This document shows positions 18,205 to 26,293 of a stretch of DNA of 64,000 nt, piece by piece. The stretch lies in the NCBI RefSeq assembly GCF_000802155.2, contig NZ_JQGJ02000001.1:124001-188000 (forward strand), read 5' to 3'. A program made the position numbers and the translations under genes. This DNA comes from Pseudomonas frederiksbergensis (GTDB lineage Bacteria; Pseudomonadota; Gammaproteobacteria; Pseudomonadales; Pseudomonadaceae). The notes beneath the pieces were generated by a model. That model did no database searches and was not told the origin of the DNA. It saw only the letters and a list, made by a program, of their open reading frames with translations. The number at the start of each line of letters is the position of its first letter. The stretch's first letter is position 1.

Positions 18205-18900
18205 TCAACTGCGTAATACGAACGAGGGGAACAACTCGCGCATCGCGGCCCACAGCTCAGGCTGCAAGGCGTGTGCCGAAACGCTGGAAAGGTGGGGGTC
18301 GAGCATCCGTGCGGTGCGCACCAGTTGCACGGCAAAACGACTGACGCCCCGCTCGCTCAAGCGACGGGCCAGGGCCAACAGTCGGTCGGGGTCGAACAGA
18401 TGCCAGTGCACGGTGGTGCGGCACTCGTAGTCCACGCCACTGTCGAGCAGATGGTCGAGGCTGCGCCAGTTCGCCGCGCCGCTGCCTTCGACCCGGGTCA
18501 CGTCCAGGGCATCTTCGGGCAGGGCCTTGACGTCGAAGCCGACCCAATCGGCCAGCCCGACCACTTTGGCGAAGGCCGGCGGCTTGATGCCGGCGCTGTG
18601 CAGGCCGATGCGAAAGCCCATCTGCCGCACCTCCTCCATGGCCGCGGCCAGGCCGTCCTGCAAGGTCGGTTCGCCGCCGCTGAACACCACGGCATCGAGC
18701 AGATCCTGGCGACGTTGGAGGAACGCCAGCACCCGACACCAGTCCACTTCTTCACTGCCGCGCGGCGGGATCAGTTGCGGGTTATGGCAATAACGACAGC
18801 GCCAGGCGCAGCCCTGGCAGAACAGGACGCAGGCCAGTTGGCCCGGATAATCGAGGGTGGTCAGGGGCACCATGCCCCCGACCCGTAGCACTCGACTCAT
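18205..18900 (-). CDS. nrdG: Anaerobic ribonucleoside-triphosphate reductase activating protein
   Basis: 231 residues. The radical SAM motif is CAWRCRYC (CxxxCxxC, residues about 31-38), followed by a glycine-rich [12 protein letters not shown]-binding block (about 73-81). NrdG creates the glycyl radical on the reductase. Its start overlaps the stop of the small glycyl-radical gene by 4 bases, so the three nrd genes form one operon. Length is longer than the E. coli NrdG (154 residues) and fits the pseudomonad type. Confidence 0.92.
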   Translation of the reverse strand: MSRVLRVGGMVPLTTLDYPGQLACVLFCQGCAWRCRYCHNPQLIPPRGSEEVDWCRVLAFLQRRQDLLDAVVFSGGEPTLQDGLAAAMEEVRQMGFRIGLHSAGIKPPAFAKVVGLADWVGFDVKALPEDALDVTRVEGSGAANWRSLDHLLDSGVDYECRTTVHWHLFDPDRLLALARRLSERGVSRFAVQLVRTARMLDPHLSSVSAHALQPELWAAMRELFPSFVLRS

Positions 18901-19058
18901 GGACGCCCGGCCGCGCGTTCGGTGAAGTGCACCCGCTCGCGATGCTCGGACTGCTTGCCTGGGTTGAAGGCCGCCACCGGGCGGTGATAGCCCATGACTC
19001 GGGTCCAGACTTCGCAACGTTGACGCTGCGCCTGTGGAATCGTTTGTACTGCGCTCAT
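18897..19058 (-). CDS. Separate glycyl-radical domain of anaerobic ribonucleotide reductase
   Basis: 53 residues. The central block CEVWTRVMGYHRPVAAFNPG contains RVMGY (residues 20-24, radical Gly at 23), which corresponds to the C-terminal glycyl-radical loop of NrdD (RVCGY in E. coli), and then a GKQSEHRER tail. It has its own AAGGAG site 8 bases before ATG 19058. It overlaps nrdG by 4 bases and follows the nrdD stop by 31 bases. The large nrdD protein lacks this motif, so the radical must reside here. The arrangement recalls the stand-alone glycyl-radical protein GrcA/YfiD, but the match is to NrdD itself. Confidence 0.8.
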   Translation of the reverse strand: MSAVQTIPQAQRQRCEVWTRVMGYHRPVAAFNPGKQSEHRERVHFTERAAGRP

Positions 19059-19089
19059 GGATAAAGCTCCTTGCGGTCGATGGATCGGA

Positions 19090-21105
19090 TCAGTGAACGC
19101 TGCCTTGGTGCTGCTGTTGCAGCAGCAAGGCTTCGTCGCATTTCGGGCAGAACTCATGTTCGCCGGCCAGGTAGCCGTGCACCGGGCAGATGGAAAACGT
19201 CGGCGTGATGGTCAGGTACGGCAGGCGGAAACGCCCCAAGGCCTTGCGTACCAGTTGCTTGCAGGCCTGCGTCGAAGAAATCTGCTCCGCCATGTACAGG
19301 TGCAGCACGGTGCCGCCGGTGTATTTGCATTGCAGTTCGTCTTGCAGCTCCAGGGCTTCGAACGGATCTTCGGTGAAGCCCACCGGCAGTTGCGAAGAGT
19401 TGGTGTAGTACGGTGCGACCGGGCTGCCGGCCTGGAGGATGTCGGGGTAGCGCTTGAGGTCTTCCTTGGCGAAGCGATACGTGGTGCCTTCGGCGGGTGT
19501 CGCTTCGAGGTTGTAGAGGTGGCCGGTTTCTTCCTGGAAACGCAGCAGCGTGGCCCGCACGTGGTCCAGCAACTTAAGCGCGAAGGCCCGGCCTGTTTCG
19601 GTGTGCAGGCCCTCCTGGTCATCGGTGAAATTGCGCAGCATTTCGTGCAGGCCGTTCACGCCGATGGTGGAAAAGTGATTGCGCAAGGTGCCGAGGTAGC
19701 GCTTGGTGTAGGGGTACAAGCCGGCATCCATGTGATGCTGGATCACCTTGCGCTTGACCTCCAGGCTCTCCTTCGCCAGTTCCATCAGGGTATCGATGCG
19801 TTGCAGCAGCCCGCTGGTGTTGCCTTTGTACAGGTAGCCCAGGCGCGCGCAGTTGATCGTCACCACGCCCAGGGAACCGGTCTGCTCCGCCGAACCGAAC
19901 AAGCCGCCACCGCGCTTGAGCAGCTCACGCACGTCAAGTTGCAAGCGGCAGCACATCGACCGCACCTGGTTGGGTTGCATGTCCGAATTCAGGAAGTTCT
20001 GGAAATACGGCAGGCCATAGCGGGCAGTCATCTCGAACAGGCGGTCGGCGTTTTCGCTGTCCCACGGAAAATCATGGGTGATGTTGTAGGTCGGTATCGG
20101 GAAGGTGAACACCCGGCCCTTCGCATCGCCGGCCTGCATCACTTCGATATAGGCACGGTTGATCAACTCCATTTCCGCCTGCAGGTCACCGTAGGCGAAC
20201 GGCATTTCTTCGCCGCCGATCACTGGGATCTGCTCGCGCAGATCCTGGGGGCAGACCCAGTCGAAGGTGAGGTTGGTGAACGGCGTTTGCGTGCCCCAGC
20301 GCGACGGCACGTTGAGGTTGTAGATGAACTCCTGCAGCGACTGACGGACGTCGTCGTAGCTGAGGTTGTCCTTGCGTACATAGGGCGCCAGGTAGGTGTC
20401 GAACGAACTGAAGGCCTGGGCGCCGGCCCATTCGTTTTGCAGGGTACCGAGGAAATTCACCATCTGCCCCAGGGCGCTGCTCAAATGCTTGGGCGGGCCG
20501 GCCTCGACCCGTCCCGGCACGCCGTTGAGGCCTTCATGCAATAACGAGCGCAGGGACCAACCGGCGCAATAGCCGGCGAGCATGTCCAGGTCGTGAATAT
20601 GCAAATCCGCCTCGCGGTGCGCCTCGCCGATGGCCTGGCTGTAGACCTCGTCCAGCCAATAGTTGGCGGTGACCTTGCCCGAAACGTTGAGGATCAACCC
20701 GCCCAGGGAATAACCCTGGTTGGCGTTGGCCTGCACGCGCCAGTCTTCGCGGTCCAGGTATTCGTTCATCGACGTGGCGACTTCCACCAGCGTGCGGCGA
20801 TCCCGACGCAGGCGTCCGTGTTGCTCGCGGTAGACGATGTAGGCGCGCATGGACAGGAAATAGCCGGCGTCCATCAATACGCGCTCGACCCGGTCCTGGA
20901 TCTGCTCGACGTTCAGCCGCGCCTGCCCTTCCAACCGCGCCAACACCGCCTCGAGCAAGCCTTCGGCCTCGGCTTCGGCGTATTCGCCGGTGGCCCTGCC
21001 AGCGGCGATCAACGCCTGGCGGATCTTGTCCGCGTCAAAGGCCACGACGCTGCCATCGCGCTTGTGCAAGCGGTTGCAGCCTACTGAGATCAACGTGCTG
21101 TGCAT
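19090..21105 (-). CDS. nrdD: Anaerobic ribonucleoside-triphosphate reductase, large part
   Basis: 671 residues. The N-terminal ATP cone (residues about 15-100, VVAFDADKIRQALIAAGRAT) precedes the ten-stranded catalytic barrel. The C-terminus ends with a zinc-binding-like block CPVHGYLAGEHEFCPKC and a short tail. The glycyl-radical loop normally after this block is absent and instead is encoded by the next gene. The enzyme reduces NTPs to dNTPs without oxygen. Upstream are two NrdR-like boxes and an Anr box. GGAG lies 5-8 bases before the ATG. Confidence 0.93.
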   Translation of the reverse strand: MHSTLISVGCNRLHKRDGSVVAFDADKIRQALIAAGRATGEYAEAEAEGLLEAVLARLEGQARLNVEQIQDRVERVLMDAGYFLSMRAYIVYREQHGRLRRDRRTLVEVATSMNEYLDREDWRVQANANQGYSLGGLILNVSGKVTANYWLDEVYSQAIGEAHREADLHIHDLDMLAGYCAGWSLRSLLHEGLNGVPGRVEAGPPKHLSSALGQMVNFLGTLQNEWAGAQAFSSFDTYLAPYVRKDNLSYDDVRQSLQEFIYNLNVPSRWGTQTPFTNLTFDWVCPQDLREQIPVIGGEEMPFAYGDLQAEMELINRAYIEVMQAGDAKGRVFTFPIPTYNITHDFPWDSENADRLFEMTARYGLPYFQNFLNSDMQPNQVRSMCCRLQLDVRELLKRGGGLFGSAEQTGSLGVVTINCARLGYLYKGNTSGLLQRIDTLMELAKESLEVKRKVIQHHMDAGLYPYTKRYLGTLRNHFSTIGVNGLHEMLRNFTDDQEGLHTETGRAFALKLLDHVRATLLRFQEETGHLYNLEATPAEGTTYRFAKEDLKRYPDILQAGSPVAPYYTNSSQLPVGFTEDPFEALELQDELQCKYTGGTVLHLYMAEQISSTQACKQLVRKALGRFRLPYLTITPTFSICPVHGYLAGEHEFCPKCDEALLLQQQHQGSVH

Positions 21106-21116
21106 TTTGGCTCCAG

Positions 21117-21132
21117 ATACTACATATAGGTG
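21117..21132 (-). promoter_or_regulatory. NrdR-like box, proximal copy
   Basis: ATACTACATATAGGTG is an imperfect match to the NrdR palindrome acaCwAtATaTwGTgt. Its start is exactly 31 bases from that of the second box, the three-helical-turn spacing typical of NrdR operators. Confidence 0.55.
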
Positions 21133-21147
21133 TTATTTATCTTAAAG

Positions 21148-21163
21148 ACACAATATGCAGTGG
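21148..21163 (-). promoter_or_regulatory. NrdR-like box, distal copy
   Basis: ACACAATATGCAGTGG matches 13 of 16 positions of acaCwAtATaTwGTgt. It overlaps the transcript start predicted from the Anr box. Confidence 0.6.
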
Positions 21164-21191
21164 AGGATACGTCTGAAGGGATTGCTTGAAA

Positions 21192-21205
21192 TTGACTGAT
21201 GTCAA
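21192..21205 (-). promoter_or_regulatory. Anr box of the nrd operon
   Basis: TTGACTGATGTCAA is a perfect dyad of the FNR/Anr type. Its centre lies 41-42 bases upstream of a plausible transcript start near 21157, the class II activator position for nrdD. Confidence 0.75.
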
Positions 21206-21301
21206 GAAGGACCACAGCTCGGAAAGCTCTTTCGTGAACACCGAACAACTTTAACCTGCCTGACACACTGGATTGACTGCATTTAGGGCCGCTACGCGCC
21301 C

Positions 21302-21326
21302 CAGCGGGGATAAATCCCCTCGCCAC
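21302..21326. repeat. Single REP-type hairpin after moaA
   Basis: CAGCGGGGATAAATCCCCTC plus CGCCAC, with the inner stem GGGGAT/ATCCCC. It is a solitary REP located just past the moaA stop and may end the nar transcript. Confidence 0.6.
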
Positions 21327-21340
21327 AAAAGCCGCCATCC

Positions 21341-22333
21341 TCAGCCACCACTCATGTTCATGAACCGCACGATCTGCACTTCCCCACCGGGGCTGAAGTC
21401 ATGCTGCAAAGGTTTGCCTTTCAATGCCCGTTTGATCGACTGCATGATCGGCTCATCATCCAGCGGATAACGCCGCAACAACCCCCTGAGGTCCAGCGAA
21501 TCTTCTTGGCCCAGGCACAACAGCAAGCGCCCTTCGACGGTCATGCGCACGCGGTTGCAACTGGCGCAGAAGTTGTGGGTGTTGGGCGAAATGAAACCGA
21601 TCCGGGTATCTGGATGACGCTCCAGGCGCACATAACGCGCCGGTCCGCCGCTGCTCTCGGCACTGTCGAGCAAACGATGGTGCCGGGCAATTTCAGCTCG
21701 AACTTCATCACTGGAACAGAACGACTCACCACGGGAACGTCCCACCTCACCCAAGGGCATTTCCTCGATGAAACTGATGTCGATGCGCTGGTCGATGGCG
21801 TATTGCACCAGCGCCGGGACTTCATCGAAGTTGCGCCCTTTCATCACCACGCAGTTGAGTTTGATCCGCTCGAATCCCGCGCCGGTTGCCGCCTCGATAC
21901 CGGCCAGCACCCGATCCAGATCGCCGTTGCGGGTGATGGCTCGGAAGCGTTCGCCGTCGAGGCTGTCGAGGCTGATGTTCATACGCTTGACGCCAGCATC
22001 CACCAGCGGCCGGGCCAAGCGGCCCAGTTGCGAGCCGTTGCTGGTCATCACCAGTTCCCGCAGGCCGGGCAACGCCGCGATGTCGCGACACAACCCGACG
22101 ATGCCCGGGCGGATCAGCGGCTCGCCTCCGGTGAGGCGAATCTTCTTCACCCCCAGGCCGACGAACAACCGCGCCAGGCGCTGCAGTTCTTCCAGGGTCA
22201 ATACTTGCTGGCGCGGCAGGAAGGTCATGTTTTTCGCCATGCAATACACACAACGAAAATCACAACGATCGGTCACCGACATCCGCAAATAATCGATCTG
22301 GCGCCCAAACCCATCCTGCAACACCCCGTTCAT
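21341..22333 (-). CDS. moaA: GTP 3',8-cyclase, molybdopterin biosynthesis
   Basis: 330 residues. The radical SAM cluster motif CDFRCVYC (residues about 24-31), [11 protein letters not shown] (about 72-82) and a second C-terminal cluster ([10 protein letters not shown] ... LLLCLG) are all present. The C-terminus is MSGG, including the essential Gly-Gly dipeptide of MoaA. It makes cyclic pyranopterin precursor from GTP. As last gene of narK1K2GHJI-ppiC-moaA it supplies cofactor for the molybdenum enzyme NarG. Confidence 0.93.
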   Translation of the reverse strand: MNGVLQDGFGRQIDYLRMSVTDRCDFRCVYCMAKNMTFLPRQQVLTLEELQRLARLFVGLGVKKIRLTGGEPLIRPGIVGLCRDIAALPGLRELVMTSNGSQLGRLARPLVDAGVKRMNISLDSLDGERFRAITRNGDLDRVLAGIEAATGAGFERIKLNCVVMKGRNFDEVPALVQYAIDQRIDISFIEEMPLGEVGRSRGESFCSSDEVRAEIARHHRLLDSAESSGGPARYVRLERHPDTRIGFISPNTHNFCASCNRVRMTVEGRLLLCLGQEDSLDLRGLLRRYPLDDEPIMQSIKRALKGKPLQHDFSPGGEVQIVRFMNMSGG

Positions 22334-22358
22334 GCGTACCTCCCGGTTGAACCGCTGC

Positions 22359-23312
22359 TCACTGCACCAGCGGCGAGTCGGCGCCCTGAAGATGAATACC
22401 GCGAATATCCGCCGCACCGATCAGGGTTTGCAGGTACTGCACCAGCGCTTTTTGCCACACGCCCTGCTGCAACTGGGTTCGAATCGCCGTCGCCACCGCC
22501 TCGTACGGCAACGGCTGGCCGTCGATGCGCTGGTCGATGCTGATCACGTGCCAGCCATAACGACTTTCCAACGGCTTGCTCGCCAGGCCCGCCGGCAGCG
22601 TGAACAACTGGCGCTCCAGCTCCGGCACGGTCTGGCCCTTGCTGATCTGCCCCAGCGAGCCGCCCTGCTCCTTGGACGGGCACGCCGAATGCTTCAGCGC
22701 CAACTCGGCGAAACTGCCCGGGAATTGGTCCAGCCGTTCCAGCAGCAACTCGGCTTGTACATGAGCCAGGCTGCGGGCCTCGGCATCGTCCGGCGCGCAT
22801 TCGAGCAGGATGTGCCGTACCGCCAGCAACGGTGCGCTGTGAAAGCGCCCGCGGTTGCTGTCGTAGTAACGCAGGCAGGTGGCCTCGTCGCACTGCGGCA
22901 CCTGCACCTCGCGCTCGAGCAACAGCCGCGTCGCCGCTTCTTCTTCGTTTTCACCGGCACCGACCTGCAACGCCAGGCCCAGTTCGGCGATACGTTGCTG
23001 GAGCAGTTCACGTATCACCAAGGCGCGGGCGGCCTGGTAGACCGCCTCCTCACGACTTTGCGCCGGGTGATATTGCAGCTCTTGGGCCATCGCCTGCGGG
23101 GTGATCGACACCCCGTTGACGCTGATGATCGGCCATTCCTGCTCGCTGCTGGCGATCAACTGCGGCGCTTCATCCGCCACCGTCGGCTCGGCCTGGGCCG
23201 GCTCGAACGCCACCGCCCCTACCGGTTCGATATCGACTATCGGCGCGGCTTTAGCCGAGGAACCACAACCGCCGCCGCCATTACCGCCACCACATCCGCA
23301 TCCACTCGCCAT
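22359..23312 (-). CDS. Parvulin-type peptidyl-prolyl isomerase (NifM-like) of the nar operon
   Basis: 317 residues. The N-terminus is strikingly Cys/Gly-rich ([20 protein letters not shown]), followed by a SurA/NifM-like N-domain and a rotamase domain (about 160-260) with [36 protein letters not shown] and YGWHVISID. There is no signal peptide, so it acts in the cytosol. It lies between narI and moaA; such isomerases accompany nar operons in pseudomonads, with a presumed but unproven role in nitrate reductase maturation. The Cys-Gly head might bind metal, which is inference only. Confidence 0.85.
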   Translation of the reverse strand: MASGCGCGGGNGGGGCGSSAKAAPIVDIEPVGAVAFEPAQAEPTVADEAPQLIASSEQEWPIISVNGVSITPQAMAQELQYHPAQSREEAVYQAARALVIRELLQQRIAELGLALQVGAGENEEEAATRLLLEREVQVPQCDEATCLRYYDSNRGRFHSAPLLAVRHILLECAPDDAEARSLAHVQAELLLERLDQFPGSFAELALKHSACPSKEQGGSLGQISKGQTVPELERQLFTLPAGLASKPLESRYGWHVISIDQRIDGQPLPYEAVATAIRTQLQQGVWQKALVQYLQTLIGAADIRGIHLQGADSPLVQ

Positions 23313-23322
23313 GATCTTCTCC

Positions 23323-24003
23323 TCAGAACTTCTGCCGAACGATTTGATAACGACGCCCCAGGTACCAGACCGGCGCGCTGACGATATGGACGAGACGGGT
23401 GAAAGGGAACAGCACGAACAGGGTCAGGCCGAGCAATACGTGGAGCTTGTAGACCAGACCCACCGGGGCCATGGCCGTGGCGGCCTCGACTGGCTTGAGT
23501 AGCACGGTGTTCTGCGCCCAGTCAGCGAGCATCACCATCACCGAACCGTCCATGTGGGCGGTGGATGCGACGATAGTCATCAGGCCGAGCACCAACTGCA
23601 CCAGCAGTACTACCAGCACCAGGATGTCCGACACATTGGAGGTGGCGCGAACCCGTGGATCGGTCAGCCGGCGGTTGAGCAACATCAGCAAGCCGATCAG
23701 CCCAAGCACGCCGAAGAAACCGCCGGAAACCATCGCCAGCAACTGCTTGTTCTCGGTGCTCAGGAAGTGGTGATAAACCGCCGAAGGCGTCAGCAGCCCG
23801 ACAAAATGCCCAGCCAACACGAACAGCACGCCGACGTGGAACAGGTTGCTGGCCACGCGCATGCCGCGCTTGTTCAGCATCTGGCTCGAACCGGCCTTCC
23901 AGGTGTACTGCGACAGGTCGAACCGCGCCCAGCTGCCGATCAGGCAGATCGCCAGGGCGACATAGGGATAGACCCCGAACAACAACAGATCCCATTTAGA
24001 CAT
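23323..24003 (-). CDS. narI: Respiratory nitrate reductase gamma subunit (cytochrome b)
   Basis: 226 residues with five membrane segments. Histidines in FHVGVLFVLAGHFVG (residues about 53-67) and YKLHVLLGLTLFVLFPFTRL/VH (about 184-206) are the expected ligands of the two b hemes. It passes electrons from ubiquinol to NarH on the inner face of the membrane. The start overlaps the narJ stop by 8 bases. Length agrees with E. coli NarI (225). Confidence 0.95.
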   Translation of the reverse strand: MSKWDLLLFGVYPYVALAICLIGSWARFDLSQYTWKAGSSQMLNKRGMRVASNLFHVGVLFVLAGHFVGLLTPSAVYHHFLSTENKQLLAMVSGGFFGVLGLIGLLMLLNRRLTDPRVRATSNVSDILVLVVLLVQLVLGLMTIVASTAHMDGSVMVMLADWAQNTVLLKPVEAATAMAPVGLVYKLHVLLGLTLFVLFPFTRLVHIVSAPVWYLGRRYQIVRQKF

Positions 24004-24757
24004 TGCCCACCTCCCCGGCGGGCGCTGCGGCCCGGCCTTCATGCTGAAAATCCACCCAGTGCAGCGGCACCGCACTTTCTTCCCGGGCCCGACCCGGCGC
24101 GCTCGGCATCGAACTGCAACGGTCCTGCTGCTCGGCCTTCATGAAATCCACCGCCTCTTCTTCCCAGACCTTGTCCAGGGCTTCGAGGGAGTCGTCCCGA
24201 TGCTCGGCCTTCACCTGCTCAAGCATCTCGGCCACCGCCGCCTGGGGTTCGGCCCCGGCGATTTGCAGCAAGGCGCGGAAGCAACTGGCGTAGGCGCTTT
24301 CCCGTTCGTCCAGGCGCGCCGCGAGCAAGGCCAGCAGGTGCGCGACATCGGCCAGGCCCTCGCGGGCCTCAAGGTCTTCGCGGGTGGACAGGAATTCCAG
24401 GTACAACGGGATGTAATCCGGCAGTTCCTTGATGCCAATGGCAAAACCGGCTTCTTCGTACTGGGCCATCATGTCGACCATGGCCTGGCCCCGGTCGCGG
24501 GACTCGCCATGCACGTGTTCGAACAGCAGCAGCGACAGTGAACGGCCCCGGCCAAACAACGCACCGTAATGCTCCTGGCCGTCCATCAAGTCCTGGCCGC
24601 AGATCAACTCCAGCAGCTCGAACAACCCGGCACGCTGGGCGGGACTGATTTCCCGCGCCTGCACGATCGCCTGCTCCAGCTCGTCGCGACCGGCCACCAG
24701 GGTCTCGGTCGGGTAATCGAGCAGCAACGAAATCACCTTGAGAATGCGCATGCTCAT
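23996..24757 (-). CDS. narJ: Nitrate reductase molybdenum cofactor assembly chaperone
   Basis: 253 residues of the TorD/NarJ family. Characteristic DYIPLYLEFLS near residue 118 and an acidic C-terminal region are visible. NarJ keeps NarG open for cofactor insertion and is not part of the mature enzyme. The ATG overlaps the narH stop (ATGA), so coupling is tight. Confidence 0.95.
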   Translation of the reverse strand: MSMRILKVISLLLDYPTETLVAGRDELEQAIVQAREISPAQRAGLFELLELICGQDLMDGQEHYGALFGRGRSLSLLLFEHVHGESRDRGQAMVDMMAQYEEAGFAIGIKELPDYIPLYLEFLSTREDLEAREGLADVAHLLALLAARLDERESAYASCFRALLQIAGAEPQAAVAEMLEQVKAEHRDDSLEALDKVWEEEAVDFMKAEQQDRCSSMPSAPGRAREESAVPLHWVDFQHEGRAAAPAGEVGNV

Positions 24758-26292
24758 TCCTCCCACAACTGCACGGTCTTGATCACGTCGCGGCGGTTGG
24801 CTTTCTTGCCACCGAACATGTTGGTGTCGGAGCTGCCGCTGCAACCACTGCCAAAGCTGAAACCACAACCGGAGCGCTCGGCGAACGCATCGCTCATGGC
24901 GTCTTCGCGGTGGGCACTCGGCACCACGAAACGGTCTTCGTAGTTGGCGATGGCCAGGTAGCGGTACATCTCTTCCACCTGGTTCACGCTCAAGCCGACA
25001 TCGGCGAGCACTTGCAGGTCCTGCACGCCGTCGACCTGCTCGGCACGCTTGTAGGCGCGCATCGCCAGCAAGCGTTTCAGCGCATGCTTGACCGGTTTTT
25101 CATCGCCGGCGGTGAGCATGTTCGCCAGGTAACGCAGCGGGATGCGCAGGCTGTCGACATCCGGGATCACCCCGTTCATGCCCACGGTGCCGGCGGCGGC
25201 CGCGTTCTGGATCGGCGACAGTGGCGGCACGTACCAGACCATTGGCAAGGTGCGGTATTCCGGGTGCAGCGGCAGTGCGAGTTTCCAGTCCACGGCCATT
25301 TTGTAGACCGGCGAACGTTGGGCCGAATCGATCACCGACTGCGGCACGCCATCGGCCAGGGCCTGGCGAATCACCGCCGGGTCGTTCGGGTCGAGGAAGA
25401 TTTCCAGTTGCTTCTCGTACAGGTCTTGCTCGTTGGCGGTGCTCGCCACTTCATTGATGCGGTCGGCGTCATACAGCAGCACACCGAGATAGCGAATCCG
25501 GCCAACGCAGGTTTCGGCGCAAACGGTCGGCATCCCGGCTTCGATGCGCGGGTAGCAGAAGATGCACTTTTCCGACTTGCCGCTCTTCCAGTTGAAGTAG
25601 ATCTTCTTGTACGGGCAGCCGCTGATGCACATGCGCCAGCCGCGGCATTTCTCCTGGTCGATGAGGACGATGCCGTCTTCCTCGCGCTTGTAGATCGCAC
25701 CGCTCGGGCAGGACGCTGCGCACGCCGGGTTCAGGCAGTGCTCGCACAGGCGCGGCAGGTACATCATGAAAGTGTTTTCGTACTCGCCGTAGATGTCCGC
25801 CTGGATCTTGTCGAAGTTCTTGTCCTTGCGTCGCTTGGCGAATTCAGTGCCGAGGATTTCCTCCCAGTTCGGGCCCCACTCGATCTTTTCCATGCGCTTG
25901 CCGGACACCACCGAACGCGGGCGCGCGGTGGGTTGGTGCTCGCCCAGCGGCGCGGTGTGCAGGTGCTGGTAGTCGAAGTCGAACGGTTCGTAGTAATCGT
26001 CCAGGCTCGGCAGGTCCGGGTTGGCGAAGATGTTCGCCAGCACGCGGAACTTGCCGCCGATGCGCGGGTTGATCGAGCCGTCGGCGTTGCGGACCCAGCC
26101 GCCCTTCCACTTGTCCTGGTTTTCCCATTCCTTGGGATAGCCGATGCCCGGCTTGGATTCGACGTTGTTGAACCAGGCGTATTCCATGCCTTCGCGGCTG
26201 GTCCAGACGTTCTTGCAGGTGATCGAGCAGGTGTGGCAGCCGATGCATTTGTCCAGGTTCAGGACCATGCCGATTTGTGAGCGAATCTTCAT
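24754..26292 (-). CDS. narH: Respiratory nitrate reductase beta subunit
   Basis: 512 residues. The first ferredoxin motif CIGCHTCSITCKNVW lies at residues about 16-30. Three more clusters follow: CEHCLNPACAASCPSGAIYK near 184-203, the CRGWRMCISGCPYK motif with the Trp that makes one cluster a 3Fe-4S centre, and CIFCYPRIEAGMPTVCAETC. It carries electrons from NarI to NarG. The start overlaps nothing and sits 1 base after the narG stop. Confidence 0.96.
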   Translation of the reverse strand: MKIRSQIGMVLNLDKCIGCHTCSITCKNVWTSREGMEYAWFNNVESKPGIGYPKEWENQDKWKGGWVRNADGSINPRIGGKFRVLANIFANPDLPSLDDYYEPFDFDYQHLHTAPLGEHQPTARPRSVVSGKRMEKIEWGPNWEEILGTEFAKRRKDKNFDKIQADIYGEYENTFMMYLPRLCEHCLNPACAASCPSGAIYKREEDGIVLIDQEKCRGWRMCISGCPYKKIYFNWKSGKSEKCIFCYPRIEAGMPTVCAETCVGRIRYLGVLLYDADRINEVASTANEQDLYEKQLEIFLDPNDPAVIRQALADGVPQSVIDSAQRSPVYKMAVDWKLALPLHPEYRTLPMVWYVPPLSPIQNAAAAGTVGMNGVIPDVDSLRIPLRYLANMLTAGDEKPVKHALKRLLAMRAYKRAEQVDGVQDLQVLADVGLSVNQVEEMYRYLAIANYEDRFVVPSAHREDAMSDAFAERSGCGFSFGSGCSGSSDTNMFGGKKANRRDVIKTVQLWEE

Positions 26293-26293
26293 C

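Noticed and set aside
16499..18430. Long plus-strand open frame opposite the chemoreceptor gene
   Set aside because: A shadow frame produced by high GC. The minus strand encodes a complete chemoreceptor with an intact signalling tip.
19059..19089. Frameshift or stop in a normal nrdD as cause of the split
   Set aside because: The downstream part has its own ribosome site and start codon, and the upstream protein ends with a natural tail. A one-base change would not restore a clean fusion.
18897..19157. An 86-residue version of the glycyl-radical gene
   Set aside because: The extra N-terminus overlaps the end of nrdD out of frame. ATG 19058 has a good ribosome site and gives the conserved protein only.
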